Assembly (NCBI GenBank): GCA_903813345.2
Contig: CAIIXF020000008.1
Location: 31,644,867-31,708,866, forward strand
Direction of reading: 5' to 3'
Origin: Owenia fusiformis
Taxonomy: Eukaryota > Annelida > Polychaeta > Sabellida > Oweniidae
Length of the DNA stretch: 64,000 nt
Shown: positions 12,301 to 24,335 of the stretch, one piece after another
How the letters are laid out: every line of letters begins with the position of its first letter
Position numbering within the stretch: the stretch's first letter is position 1
Program-made: the position numbers and the translations under genes
The notes under the pieces: model-generated
What the model saw: the letters and a program-made list of their open reading frames with translations, nothing else
The model's database searches: none
Told to the model about the DNA's origin: nothing

Positions 12301-15300
12301 AACTATTTTACTACTACTACTGTATTCATTTCATTGTATTTCCAGGAATATCAGGACCGTAGCCAGAATTTTCCAAGGGGGGGTTCACTTTCCCCAAAAA
12401 TTCTAGGGGGGGTTCACTTTGGCAAATTTGGCCAAAAATCACTAAAAAAATAGTCAGAATGGTAAAAAACTGCATTGTTTTGAAAGAAATTTTGGCCAGG
12501 GGGGGGGGGGTTCGCCCGAACCGCCCAAACCCCCCCCCCCCTGGCTACGGGCCTGTATATCAAAACATCTTTTCCCTTGAAACGAATACTTCGTTGCATA
12601 CTTTGAGATGAGCAGCAATGAATTAAATGGTCTCATATGCAAGCAGAGTCCTCTATATTCTCTTCTCTATAGTCTCTAGAGGGCTCTGCCTATTCATCCG
12701 AATAATTAGAGGGCCTTCCTGATCATCAGTTTCTAGTGTAATTGATACACAGGGTGATCTAAAAAGCAGAACCCCTATACTCTCTCAATTCAAAGATTTT
12801 TGGGTAACCCTGTATATCCAGAATTGTTCTTGCAGGTCCTGGAGTATATATTGTTTCTAAGAGCAGTACATGGTGTCCCCAAGGGCAACCAGCATGACGA
12901 CATAGCTGTGAGAGTCAAGGGTAATAAACAAGAGCAAGGGGACCAAGACTATGCCTGGTTCCAAATAAGAGGTGAACATTATGCATTTTGTTAAATAGTT
13001 TTTTTATATTTTATTTATAAATCCTCTATATTTGATGCATTCCACATTTTCTCACTCAAGTGTCATCAAAATCCTCTAACTTAAATATTATGTGTTGTAG
13101 CGAGCAGATATACGAGAACTGTAATATATTTGCCCATTCATCAGGGACTTGTGCTACTTATCTCCTGCCTTCTGGTGAAAATACAATTCAAACCTGCTTC
13201 ATGTACCTTAAAGATGCCCAAGTATGGGATAAATAAATATTTATTATGCTATACCTGTAGAAATGATCGTAACATTGTTATCCGATTGCTTCCAGTAAAA
13301 TGCAGTGGTGAATTCACCAAAGAGCTGAGTGCTGAACCTATGATCAAAGGTATGCTATTCAGTGAGGTGCTGACAGGGATCTGAGATACTTTGATTAGGA
13401 TGAAGCAGGCATAGATTCTGTGTATTAAGATATGGTTATAAATTATGAGTACACATAAATGTATTTGGTGAATTTGCTTGATCAGCCTATAAAGATTTGG
13501 TTTTCCCCAAGTGGATTAGTATGCCACTCTTGTAATTGCAATGGATTGATAAGTGCTAAAGTTTAATTTGACACCAATGATAGCTCAAACAGCCACATTG
13601 CTTACAATAAATTATCAAAAAAATTTCAATCTGCCTTGTCAAGTTTATTTGCAATGTCAAATGAATAGGTGACAATATCCATATTACGTCAGTCATTCAT
13701 TCTTTTTATTCATCAACTACACCAAACATCTTTATTTCAGTTCCAAGCAAGGCTCTCATAAAAGTTCTCAAAGAAAGTCAAGAATTGAATCCAGAATCTG
13801 CATACCTGAGTGTGGACTGCCATACTGCAGCATCTACATTGGGGAAAAGACAATACATAAGGCTCCATGGAGATGACAACCAAATACACTCGCGCTGTGA
13901 GACCCTTCATAAAGAAACTGCTCTCAAGTTTTCTACTTACACAATAGCTTTGAAGGTACAGTATGTCATTAATTAGCGATTTGGGAAATCACGAAGATTT
14001 TACAATATGACTATAATAATACATGTGGAACATTTATTTCCAATGGTGTTGATGTTTTATTGTTTGACCCAATCCCTAAAGGCCACAGATGCCTAAGATG
14101 TCTTATAAAGATGGTCACCGATCAAAGATGTTACTTCTAAATCACCCATTTCCTTTTTTGTCTGATGTCACATTTGGTTACCATAGCAACATCTGAACCA
14201 AGTTTTAATGTGATTGGTACAATAGTATTGAAACATCTTTGATCTAGCTTCTAGATCACCCTGTAGATTACCAAAAACCTTGATTCCTACATACTTGTAT
14301 ATCTTCAATTGCAGGTTTATCAGGCAAGGAACCATATGATGCAAGAATGCCAGGCTGTCTTTGATTATCTTCACAAACTCAGGTTACTCAACAACAATGT
14401 GAGTGAATTAAATTCAGAACTTTTCATGAATCCATGGCATTACAATCATGCAATATGATTTTTATCAGTTTTTTGCTAGCCATAGTCAATAACTTTGCTA
14501 CTAGTCCATAACTGGTTTTGAAAAAATAGGAGAAAACATCCATTATCCCCGTTTTTGTCTGCTATTTTGTAATATACTATCTCTTACGTACATATGTGGA
14601 AATGTTTCCATAAAAAGTTCTGTCTTTGACTTCATTGTGTTTCTTTTTATTTGTTTAAATTGTAGACTGACATTATATTCACATTAGTAGTAATGGATCA
14701 AGTGTGGTAAACTTTGACACTGTTTTACTCATACATGTATATGTGAGAAATATGTTTTTTATTTTACAGATTGGTTTACATTTTTATTTGAATGTTGATG
14801 GTGCCAAATCCTTCTCAGATTTTGGGTAAGTCTGTATTATTATTATTTTGCAATCTGTTTTAATAGTATTCACATCATATCTTTGTCAGTTCTCAGAGCC
14901 TATGCTTTTATCAAAAGGGGTCCAATTTTGCCTTCAGAATTTGTGAGGAAGAGCTTCACTGCCAGGTTTCACTTTATATGAATTTCTGCTCTTGAGATGT
15001 TAAAGCACTTTTCAAATGATTGAAGGTTTATTGTATTGTTACACACTGGCGGATTAGGGGGCCTGGGGGCCCGGGCCCCCCCCCTTGGGTGGGCCCAGAA
15101 AAAAAAATTGGGCCCAAAAAAATGTTGGGCCAAAAAAGGCCTTCAGGCCCTAAAAAGTGGGCCTTTTTGGTCATTACTGTGCCTTTTAAGGCCTTATTTT
15201 TTAATGGGCCTCAAAATTTCAAAATTTGGGCCCACTTTTTGGTTTTAGGGGCCCAAAATCTTTTTCACCGCAAGCGCGGACGTTTTTTTCTCTGACTTGA

Positions 15301-18300
15301 AATTTGGGCCGCCCCTTGTTGATTCCCAGATCCGCCCCTGTTACATGTACAATATTTTTAATTGTACACTCATGTACCTATTTTTAGCCCAAAGATGCCA
15401 CGCTACAAATTCGGCCAGAGGTCAATCTCAACAGGCATCAGTCATTATATGCAGTAAGTATTAAGAAACAAAACATTAACAGTTTTTTTGAATTCGCTGA
15501 AGCAGCTAATATATTTTTTATATCAAATTAAAGGAAATATTTTTTCTACATAACTTAATTAACTGGTACATATCATATGCCTTTTCAAAAAAGCTATAAT
15601 GTCTAAAACAGATAGAAGGTCAATTTTTAAAATATCCTCACTTTTCAAATATGAATTGAACAATTCCTTATTTTCAACTGTTTTTTTTTCATTTTTTCTG
15701 CTTCATTTCATAAATCCTTATGTTTAGATTTATCTTGGGCCTTGTAAAATTACTCTGTCCAATTTTTGAATCAAGTTTCTAATTAAAGCTAGAATGAAAA
15801 GTTTTAATAGGGATGCAATTTTTCAGAAAAGACAGCACGCCAGGTGATGTTACCAAATTGTCGCCCAAGTCAGGAGTCAGCCAAGTTGTCCAGATGAGGG
15901 GCCCTTATGGCAGTTGCAAGACTTTGAAGGTGTCCACCATAGCAGCAGTGCTGCCCCCTGTGGACCAAATGCACTTATTGAACAGCAGATGTGTGAAATT
16001 ACATGTATCCACTTTGTGTCCAAAATATAATAGTGTCCAGAAAGATTTTGTGTACATCTAAATGAGGACTCATGAATGTTCAAGTTTTATGGAACTTTTT
16101 GTATCTTTTTAATTCACTAAAAGGAGATAATTCATTGATTTGTTATTCATTCTCATAGTGTGACTTTTTGAGCAACCATTTTAATTAGACATATTTCTCC
16201 AGCCAGAAGTTTTTGAACAACCCTAATTAATAAGTTCGTAAAAGTACAATACTCATTTAAGATTATAATGAAACTAGATTGTTCCATTGTATTAACTGAT
16301 TACAACAAACCTTAACATGTGTAGATGTTGTTCTATGGGTTGAACAATGTGCCTGTCATGATACAAGGTGTCAAAGACTCAGCAGTTAACCCAGCCACAG
16401 TAGTTAAACTTGATGACTATGGACTGACACTTGGACAGAAATCTTCATCTGAACAACCAGGTAGATTACAATCTTATGTACCAATATATAGAACTTTGGA
16501 TATTTTTCAATAATTTGGGGGATTTGTCCGTTTTATACATTGTGATTAATGTAGTTGGAGCAATAAAGATGATTTTAGGGATGATTTTACAATATTTTTA
16601 CTCACAGTATTTTTCGTCATTGTTTTTTATTAAAGTTACTCAACATATTTCTGATTTCCTGCTTTGAATATAATTTTGACAATGTGGATTTCACCTTTTC
16701 ATAAATTGGAATGTTTGTGCATCATAAATTTTCAACAACTTTAAACTGATCAAAAAATTTGTTGCCTTTCCTGCCACTTTGCAATCTGATATACTTTGAT
16801 AAGAGAAACATATAATTATCCCTAAACTAAGGACGCCATCCTCCAACCCTAGGACCCCAAGATTAAGAATATCCTCTTTCTCTTCAGTGAAAGGGAACAA
16901 ATCCTGCTGTAGCCTGTGTTCCGAAGATTTAGTAGTTAAAAAAATATATACTCAGGGTTAGTTATTTCATGATGTTGAAACTATGTGTTATTTCAGGCAC
17001 CGTACCTATAGACTGGGAGTATGACATTGTTCCAATCTCTGATGAGACCAGTGCAGATATGGATGATGTGGAAGCTGATCCCCTTACTCTACTGGTATTG
17101 ATATGTATAGAGAGGAACAACAACCTCCAAGCAGCATCTGTGCATGAACAATTAAGTAAGTGTTTCCGTGTTTGTATTGTAAGGTGTTCACATTTCTATT
17201 TTTTTAATACGGGAGTCTATGACAGATTCAAAACTTCGACCAGAAAAAACATTCACATAAAGTGATGTCCATAGTACTATAAGAAAGACAGTACATGTTT
17301 CACTGTATATACCAAATATGACCAAGGCATAATTAACAATGAAGAAAATGTGCACTTTATTTAGTAAAGATCTATGTGTCCACCGTCACTGAAGGTGTCA
17401 TTTGATATATTTAGTGTTCCACTTTCAGATCTGCAAGATGACATCAGGCAGAATTTCTCCTCACTGTTGTTAGGTTGTAGGGCGAAGTTCAGGAGAAGTG
17501 TTGGCTCAGCCGTCAGTAAACTCCTGCACAATTATACAGCAATTGAACAGGTTATCATCTTTACTTTGTAAAACATAAAGGAGAATGGAAACCTTTGTGT
17601 GGAACTTGTTATGAAGACATCAAATATTTGGAACGAAACAAAAAACGAGAAACATAGTTATAGCTATAATATGTTTAGGTCTTTAATTCTTTAGGATTTA
17701 TTGTTAAGACATTAGATTTGTAAAATTTATATTTAGAATTAAGAAAAAAGTTTTTTTAAGAGTGATAATGAGAGCTGTTAAATTGAGTGAAAACACTTGT
17801 GTTATACAGTATGTTAATAAAAAAGCTTTTGATTGGAAGGAATGTAACTTTTGATTTCTTACCTTTTTGGTGGCCATGGTTACTGATGTCATTGTTTTGG
17901 ACCTTAATGATATTCACAAAATCTATTGTGCAGATTAAACTGCTCAAGATAGTCAAGATGAGAAAATATCCCACGATTCTTAGATGGACCAATCTCCATG
18001 TGAAGATGCACTTTTAGTGGTTCATCTATGAATTATGGGACATTCCTCCTCATTCTACTGTTTGTTTATAGAAGCAGCAACTTCTGGATATGGCGGTGCC
18101 TTCGATTACAGATTCCATTACATCCATTGTTCAGCACAGCACCAATGAACAGTTTAGGCAGGCCTGCTTCACACTATTAAATGTAATCTTATACTTGAAT
18201 TTTTACATATTTTGGAATTCATGATGCATTCATTATTTTAGTATTTACTTCATTTATTGTCCTCTGTACACATCAAATCAATTATCATTTCCATATAATT

Positions 18301-21300
18301 TATCTTCGCTGGCCTTTGATGGATTTCTGTAAAAGAAAAGGTGGAACTGTTGCTTGATCAATAATCATACTTGGAATATGGAAAGTTGCATAATTTTTTT
18401 ATTTTTATTTATTTATTTTTATTTATTTATTTATTCATTCGTATATTTCAACATCAAATGTACAGTAAACGGGTGACACTTCTCGTGTATATTCCCTTAA
18501 TACCATAATACCCTTCATATGAAAAGCCATGGTTTTAAACCATTGGTGACAGACAGTATAAACCATTGTCTTGCAGGTGACAAACAGTAAGGACCTGAGA
18601 AGATGTGTAACAAGGAAACTGTGGCATATGGGAGCTGAGAAATATGGTGTTGTAAGACCAGTACAGGTAAAAATTCAGACTACACTAAAACCTATAAAAT
18701 TAGAATGCCACTGGGACAGGCTTTAAACGTTTTGAATAGATGGGTTCACATTTCAAGGTTTTAACAAGAGAGTCAGTGGGAGATTACAAAATGGGGACTT
18801 TGAAGTGTTCATACTGAGAGGTGTTTGATTTACAGAGGTGTTTATATGTACAAGTTTTACTGTATATTCAGAAGTTCTCATGGGCAAAGATACAATGGTT
18901 AACATCCTTATATGCTGTACTACTATCTAGTATTAGTAAAGCACAATTTTATTCACCTAAAAGTTTTGCTATGAATCCTTATTTATGGCATGGGATGCCA
19001 ACACAGTCACATAAAATGAACTTATCTCTTACCGGAAAATGTTTATATGACAGAACGTCCTTATAATCTAATAGAAAGATAATCTTCGCTAACAGAGCAT
19101 TTTCCCTTGATAATACAAATTATTAGCAATGTGATTAAACCTTTATTTTCAGGAATTCTAAAAATTTATGTATGAGAAAATGTCTGTGATAAATCATGAT
19201 TGATGAATTATGATATTTTTAAAGTCAGTCAGACGAAGTGCAAGCCTCACAGCATTAGACACTCATAGAGAACAGCATCACAAGTCTACTAGAATGAACA
19301 GAGATGGGGAACAACACAACAGTCAAACATCATTTAATAGACATACCAGGAAGCATAAAAGAGCTAGGCTTCAGACTGGTACTTCTCAAAGTAATGTATG
19401 TATACTCAAGTAATTTATGATTTCAAGTAAAGCTTTGTACTTTAGCAATGCATATTCTTTTAAAGGTAATTTTATGCACTCAAGCAATACAGAATATGAA
19501 CTCAAGCAAAGCTTTGTAAAATTTTAAACAATGCATATTCGTAACCAACTTTATGTACTCGAGCAATATGCAAACCCACGCAGTTTTGGAAAACCTACAT
19601 ATTTAACAAATGTATCTTTAATGTGTGTTCTCTCTTGAGTAATGCGTGCTCTTGAGTAACAAGAACAAGATACTATTTAGTGATGTATCTACTATTTGAT
19701 TGATATACTTTTAAATTCATCATTTTTGTGTCACCACCAGAAATGGTGAAATATTGTTATAACCTCCAACTTTTTGTGGATGGCGTTTTGCAGTCAGTGT
19801 CTGTAACAAATGGCAGATTGTGACATTTTGTATGTTAACGCCTTGTTTACATTTATTTTTAAGAACAAGACATGTTTTCCAGGTCCATCCAATGAGTGAA
19901 AGTCAGTTAGATGCAGCACAAGCCAGTGAATATGATGGTTCAGTGAATGAAATGAGAACACCAGGACGTACTGCACCTAAAAGCTGTAGCATTACAAGGC
20001 CACCCTGTACCCTCAAAGAGTCCATGGGGGCCCCAGATCAGAATAATAACTCAACTCCCTACAACTCGAATAGTTTCACACATAACAATGCCATGCAATT
20101 TAGTAACATGCCATACAACAGTGAAGGGCCATATAGTGTCACTTGCTACAATAACGTTACCCCATACTACATACCCACGGTGTCCCATAATAGACAGTCC
20201 ACTCAGCATGGTAGCATCTTCCCCGGAAGTCTAACATCTCAGACACATACATGTGACAGTTCAACCATTTCTGACACAATATGGTCACAACGCGAACATG
20301 TTTCAATTGAAACTGAAGATAGAGGAGCTACACCAAGTATTCCCAATGAGGCGACTGACTGTGATGATGACTCTAAATGTAGTTCTGAAGGAGGAACACA
20401 ACTCCAGTATAGCAGTGAAGGTGGAGCTGGGGCACAACAAGGGATCCATGATGTCCTTTTGTCAACATCCGCTCGACATATGGAAGATAGCATGGTGAGC
20501 AAAATGTTGAGCTATAAGTATGTACAGTATGCCCTGTCTAATCTGAGTACCACTGAAACTGGTAGATATTCATTGTGAGATATCACAGCCTTCTCTCAGT
20601 GTCCTTCTAGAATTCTTGTGCATAGCAGAGATGGTCTGAGTATCAGAATGGTAGATATTAGATATTCACATTTTGAGGCTATCTACACAGCAGATTAAAA
20701 AGATTGGGACCAAAAAAGCATTTTCATTGAGAGGTGTTCAGATAAGAGTCTATGCATGTACAGTAAAACATGTCTTATCTGAATGCCACTGGGACTAGGA
20801 GTCTAGGACTGGCTGAAAGTGTTCAGTTTGGCAGGTGTTCATTTTAATTTTAAGTATTCAACATGAAAATCAATTGCAGATAAAAAAAATTGGGACAAGA
20901 AAAAGTGTTTACATTGAGAGGTGTTCAGATAAGAGACTCAGAGGTGTTAAAATATACATTTTATAAGAATTTTGTCTACATTTGTACAGTTCATCCCAGT
21001 GATCAGTTCAATTGTTATTTACATGTAAATGTGCTATTCTTATGTATTCCAGCCAACACAGGACAGCTTTGATCTCCTTGCAGAGTCATCAGTTGTCTCA
21101 GATATGAAGAATACAATAGAGTATGATGGAACATCATTCTCCATGACCAGTTTGGCATCTAGTGACACCCAGGAGCCAATTGCCTTGGTACGTATCAGAT
21201 GGGTGTAAATGTAAAATGTTGGACATTGAATTTTTATGTCACCACCATATATTTTTATAGTCTCCAACTTTTTTGTGGATAGTGTGCGATGGAATGTGTT

Positions 21301-22186
21301 AGCATCCGGCTGTCGGTGCTATTAGGTGTCTGTAACAAATGGTAGGGGTGACATTTTGCATGTAAATACCTCGTATACTTTAATAAATACCTGGAATTTT
21401 TTTTCATAATGAAACTCATTTTTTAGGCCATGTCAAATACTTTTTGGATATTTAGATCTTATCAAATTCTTAAATGTATTACTGTACTAGAGAGTTATGC
21501 CCTAGGCTCTGACTTGAGATGTGTACAAACACTAAATATTACTACATTATACACTATATAAATATGAACACTTTCTTACATTCACAATTTTGTAATCTCA
21601 CATTGAGTCCCTTGCATATGTAAATCTTGAATTTGGCAGTGATGTTCAAGTCAGTCAGATTTTTCTCTACTTATCTTAATGTATTATTCAATATACCATC
21701 TTGCACATGGTAACAGGAAGACTCACTTTGCACATATTTCATTCTTGTATATTCCAGGAACCATTTATTGTCGTATATTTCTGGAACCATTTATTCTTGT
21801 ATATTTCTGGAACCATTTATTCTTGTATATTCCAGGAACCAGTTATTCTTGTATATTTCTGGAACCATTTATTCTTGTACATTTTAGTAACCATTTATTC
21901 TTGTATATTTTAGGAACCATTTATTTGTGTATATTTTAGTAACCATTTATTTTCCTATATTCCAGGAACCATATATTCTCATATATTCCAGGAACCATTT
22001 ATTTTCCTATATTCCAGGAACCATATATTCTCATATATTCCAGGAACTATTTATTTTCATATATTCCAGGAACCATATATTCTCATATATTCCAGGAACC
22101 ATTTACTTCATATATTCCAGGAACCATTTACTTTGGATGATGATTGGTTCAACCAGGTCCTTTTAGATCAGAGTCAGAGTCAATGA
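9303..22186 (+). CDS. TOP6BL: TOPOVIBL/TOP6BL-like meiotic protein, 18 exons, about 815 aa
   Basis: Likely the topoisomerase VI subunit B-like partner of SPO11, needed for meiotic double-strand breaks. Exons: 9303-9342, 11695-11786, 12836-12971, 13296-13349, 13741-13955, 14315-14398, 14770-14825, 15388-15453, 15827-15929, 16325-16460, 16997-17155, 17429-17550, 18072-18182, 18577-18666, 19225-19395, 19883-20494, 21053-21187, 22121-22186. All phases agree and the total of 2448 nt divides by three. The folded part (exons 3-14) contains VLEYILFLRAVHG near the N-terminus, and PLTLLVLICIERNNN followed by a helical region with SITSIVQHSTNEQFRQACF, which fits the TOPOVIBL transducer-like region by memory. 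Exons 15-17 encode a long Ser/Thr/Asn-rich, probably disordered tail. The protein ends with an acidic-aromatic helix, DDDWFNQVLLDQ, where mammalian TOPOVIBL carries a Trp-containing REC114-binding helix. The family call is by pattern recognition, not search; another meiotic or uncharacterised family remains possible. Confidence 0.58.
9873..10244. mobile_element. Short inverted-repeat transposon with TTAA ends
   Basis: Ends TTAAAGGTGCAACAA and TTGTTGCCCCTTTAA form terminal inverted repeats of about 15 bp, each including a TTAA that fits a piggyBac-type target duplication. It is 372 bp long without coding capacity, and includes a run of 12 G near 9896-9907. Lies in intron 1 of the TOP6BL-like gene. 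The piggyBac assignment rests only on the TTAA. Confidence 0.55.
10375..11215. repeat. Long GGTT/TTGC-rich low-complexity tract with a strand switch
   Basis: From about 10448 to 11215 the plus strand is a degenerate array of TTGGTTG, TTGCTTGG and GATTGG words. From 10375 to 10447 the complementary CCAA words dominate, so composition flips at about 10447. Reading frames across it are artefacts of the short period. It occupies a third of intron 1 of the TOP6BL-like gene. Confidence 0.8.
12352..12555. mobile_element. MITE with CAGG(A/G)CCGTAGCCAG terminal inverted repeats
   Basis: Begins CAGGACCGTAGCCAG and ends CTGGCTACGGGCCTG; 204 bp, G-rich on the left and C-rich on the right. Flanks agree as a short AT-rich target duplication (TAT, or 4 of 5 bases over a 5-mer). 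The same family occurs at 61179-61368 and, degenerate, at 53370-53512. Non-coding; in intron 2 of the TOP6BL-like gene. Confidence 0.8.
12745..12818. mobile_element. Very short inverted-repeat fragment, mariner-like ends
   Basis: ATACACAGGGTGATCT at one end and GGGTAACCCTGTATAT at the other make a 74-bp inverted-repeat unit flanked by TA. Ends of the ACAGGGTG type are common in mariner relatives. It stops 18 bp before the exon at 12836. Confidence 0.4.
15044..15340. mobile_element. MITE with CACTGGCGGAT terminal inverted repeats
   Basis: Starts CACTGGCGGATTAGGGG and ends CAGATCCGCCCCTG; perfect 5-bp target duplication TTACA at 15039-15043 and 15341-15345. 297 bp, rich in GGGCC words, non-coding. 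A second family member is at 56851-57062. Lies in the intron between exons 14770-14825 and 15388-15453. Confidence 0.82.
18683..18850. repeat. Interspersed repeat fragment of the GTGTTCA family
   Basis: Contains AATGCCACTGGGACAGG and GAGAGGTGTTTG. Related sequence occurs at 20745-20955, and more distant GTTCACAGTGTAGGC and GGTGTTCACTGCAGG forms occur upstream of the three VWA genes. Probably a degraded dispersed element. Confidence 0.45.
19727..19860 (+). repeat. Interspersed repeat, TGCAAAATGTCACCAC family (copy 3)
   Basis: Reverse-complement orientation of the 6119 copy: GTCACCACCAGAAATGG, CTCCAACTTTTTGTGGATGG, GTCTGTAACAAATGGCAG, GTGACATTTTGTATGTTAAC. It ends about 20 bp before the exon at 19883, so it borders that exon's acceptor region. 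Confidence 0.65.
20745..20955. repeat. Two head-to-tail copies of the GTGTTCAGATAAGAG repeat
   Basis: GAGAGGTGTTCAGATAAGAG occurs at about 20730 and again at about 20918, each followed or preceded by related sequence. In the intron between exons 19883-20494 and 21053-21187. Confidence 0.55.
21232..21375 (+). repeat. Interspersed repeat, TGCAAAATGTCACCAC family (copy 4)
   Basis: ATGTCACCACCATATATTTT, TAGTCTCCAACTTTTTTGTG, GTGTCTGTAACAAATGG and GTGACATTTTGCATGTAAA match the 19727 copy in the same orientation. In the last intron of the TOP6BL-like gene. Confidence 0.65.
21745..22120 (+). repeat. Minisatellite made of the gene's own 3' splice site, unit 26 bp
   Basis: Fourteen units of about 26 bp precede the real acceptor at 22119-22120. 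The consensus is TTCTNNTATATTCCAG followed by GAACCATTTA, that is, the acceptor plus the first ten bases of the last exon (22121). Ten units keep AG before (G)AACC in a TTCCAG or TTTTAG context; three have TCTG instead. The array ends flush with the true exon. See the finding for reading-frame consequences. Confidence 0.9.
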
Positions 22187-22916
22187 CCCCCCCTTGATTA
22201 GCATCATTCCTCAGCCATATTCAACACACATCAGGTAACACATATTTATACTATCTGAGGTTTGAAGATATCCTTTTTCCTTGTTTCCAAATTGATGAAC
22301 TGTCTTAAAAATCTCTGTAAAGGTTTTATGAAAAAGGATTAATAAAAATCCAAGTTTCACATTTTGAGTAAAACGCCACATTTAAAAGATGTAACATATT
22401 TAAAGGGGCTAAACCTTTGACTTACACCAAAATTGATCAATTGGTAAATGTGTTAATATCAATGTTTGAAAAATGCTCACTTTGCAAATCTATTACCAGT
22501 TAAAAGTATATTACTCATTAATTTGGAAATTGCCATGCTGTTTAATATTAGCGAGAAAATATTTTGAGGCTTCGGCTTCATATTAAATTTACAGAAAAAG
22601 GGTTTGACATCAAACTAAGTGCAAAAGTTCGTGTCTATTCAAGTTACGGATCATGTATATTCAAGTTACAGGTCTTAAGTATTTTAAAATTGCATTTTCG
22701 ATGTTTTATGATGTGCTGCTTTAACTTACGATATCTGGGAAACTAACATCAATTTCTTAAGGTATTATGCACCTCAGATAAAAAAAAATCATGTATTGAA
22801 TGTCATATTACGCTGTGTTTTGCAGGTTGCATTATAAACACCAGGTAGACTTCATCCTCAACCAATACACGACAGGAAGACAATAAAATACCAATTCCAT
22901 TTGAAGAAAATAAAGG
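22187..22916 (+). other. Probable 3' UTR and flank of the TOP6BL-like gene
   Basis: AT-rich sequence after the TGA at 22184-22186. A consensus AATAAA lies at 22341-22346 and another near 22911, so the message probably ends at one of these. No further coding exon was found. Confidence 0.4.
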
Positions 22917-24335
22917 AACAGTGCAACCATTGTACCCATTACTGCTTCAATATTGAGATAAATGAGCCGTTTTCCTTTTAACATTGCGTTAATATGTTAT
23001 TGATGTGCCTCATGACAAGGAGAATTGAATTTCCAAGCTTCTCACAATGTAAGAGACTTGAGAATACCCAGAGCTATTGATCAGGACTTTGGATGTGAGA
23101 AAGCCGACTTGTTATCTGTTTTAATTTAATTTATTTTTATCTAATCAAATATATAATCAATGAAAATAATCATCAATCGTCAGTGTTGTTTTTATTTAGA
23201 AAATCGTGTCTTCAAATCATTTACTTTCAATTGAGAATCCAATTTAGCTTTGCAGTGGTAGGCAATTGAAATGAGTACAGGTTAAAGATAATATTTATTT
23301 AACGTTGGTTTTAATGTACAAAAAACATTATGCAAGAACTAATTTCTGACATGTATCTAACTAGATAATGGTAACTCCACGAGTAGCAAATCCCAACGAA
23401 CACTATATAAATCATCAATCTGTACAGTCACAATGTAATATTTACCATCTACTCTTACCTCCAATAAATATTTTAAATCATTGTAGTATCATGTAACCAT
23501 ACTTTCAAGATAACTCTAAGTAATGGCGAATTTCTGCTCTAGTCAGCCATTTTGAATTTTCAGAGGAGCAAATCAGAAAAACAATACCATAATTGTGATC
23601 TACTCTGAAATACCTTCAATTTGAGTATAATATAGCCATACTTCTAAGAGAACAGAAAATAATTGCGAAATCCCGCATTAGGCGGCCATTTTGAATTTTT
23701 GAGGCCCGAATCAGAAAAACACTACAATGTTTACAATCTACTCTAAATTTCCTTTCATTTGAGTATAATAAAGCTATACTTCAAAAACATCTCAAAATTA
23801 ACGCAAATTCCTGTTTTCCAAGTCCCCCATTTACGGCCCCTGGGGATCAGGGTGGAAAACTCGGGATAAATGTGAAATAGATAGATGTTGTTAATATATT
23901 ACCAAAATTTCAAATAATAATAAATATTATTTTGGTTTAAAATGAATTACATATGACTTTTGCGAAAAATTCCCGCCATTTTTAAACTGGCGGCCATCTT
24001 GAAAATATTTTTTTTTCGTAAAACTATTCACCAATATACATCTTTCCACCAAATATGAAGAAAATCTGTCAACTAGTATTTGAGTTATCTTCCGGACAGA
24101 CGGACGGACGGACTGACTGACGGACGGACGGAGGGCTTCACTATATCCCTACAGAACTTCGTTCGTTGGGATAATAAACCGATCTGACATTTATATAATA
24201 AAATTATATAGTAAAAATGTGAAATTAAAAAGACATAACATACAAATAACAGATACATCTAATATAATATAATGATAATCTTTATGACTAGGATAAACTT
24301 AGGGGTGATTTACTGGATTTGATGTAATTTTCAGG
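22917..24335. repeat. Non-coding region with ~139-bp tandem units and a dispersed-repeat tail
   Basis: From about 23440 to 23840 there are two full units and a partial third of about 139 bp sharing GCCATTTTGAATTTT, CAATCAGAAAAAC-like and GAGTATAATATAGC segments. From about 23940 to 24170 lies a dispersed repeat ending in a GGAC array (GACAGACGGACGGACGGAC) followed by CTATATCCCTACAGAACTTC. No gene was seen. Confidence 0.6.

Noticed and set aside
21679-22166. Frames of 70-86 codons with repeated YIPGT and YSRNH
   Set aside because: They are translations of the 26-bp splice-site minisatellite in the last intron of the TOP6BL-like gene.
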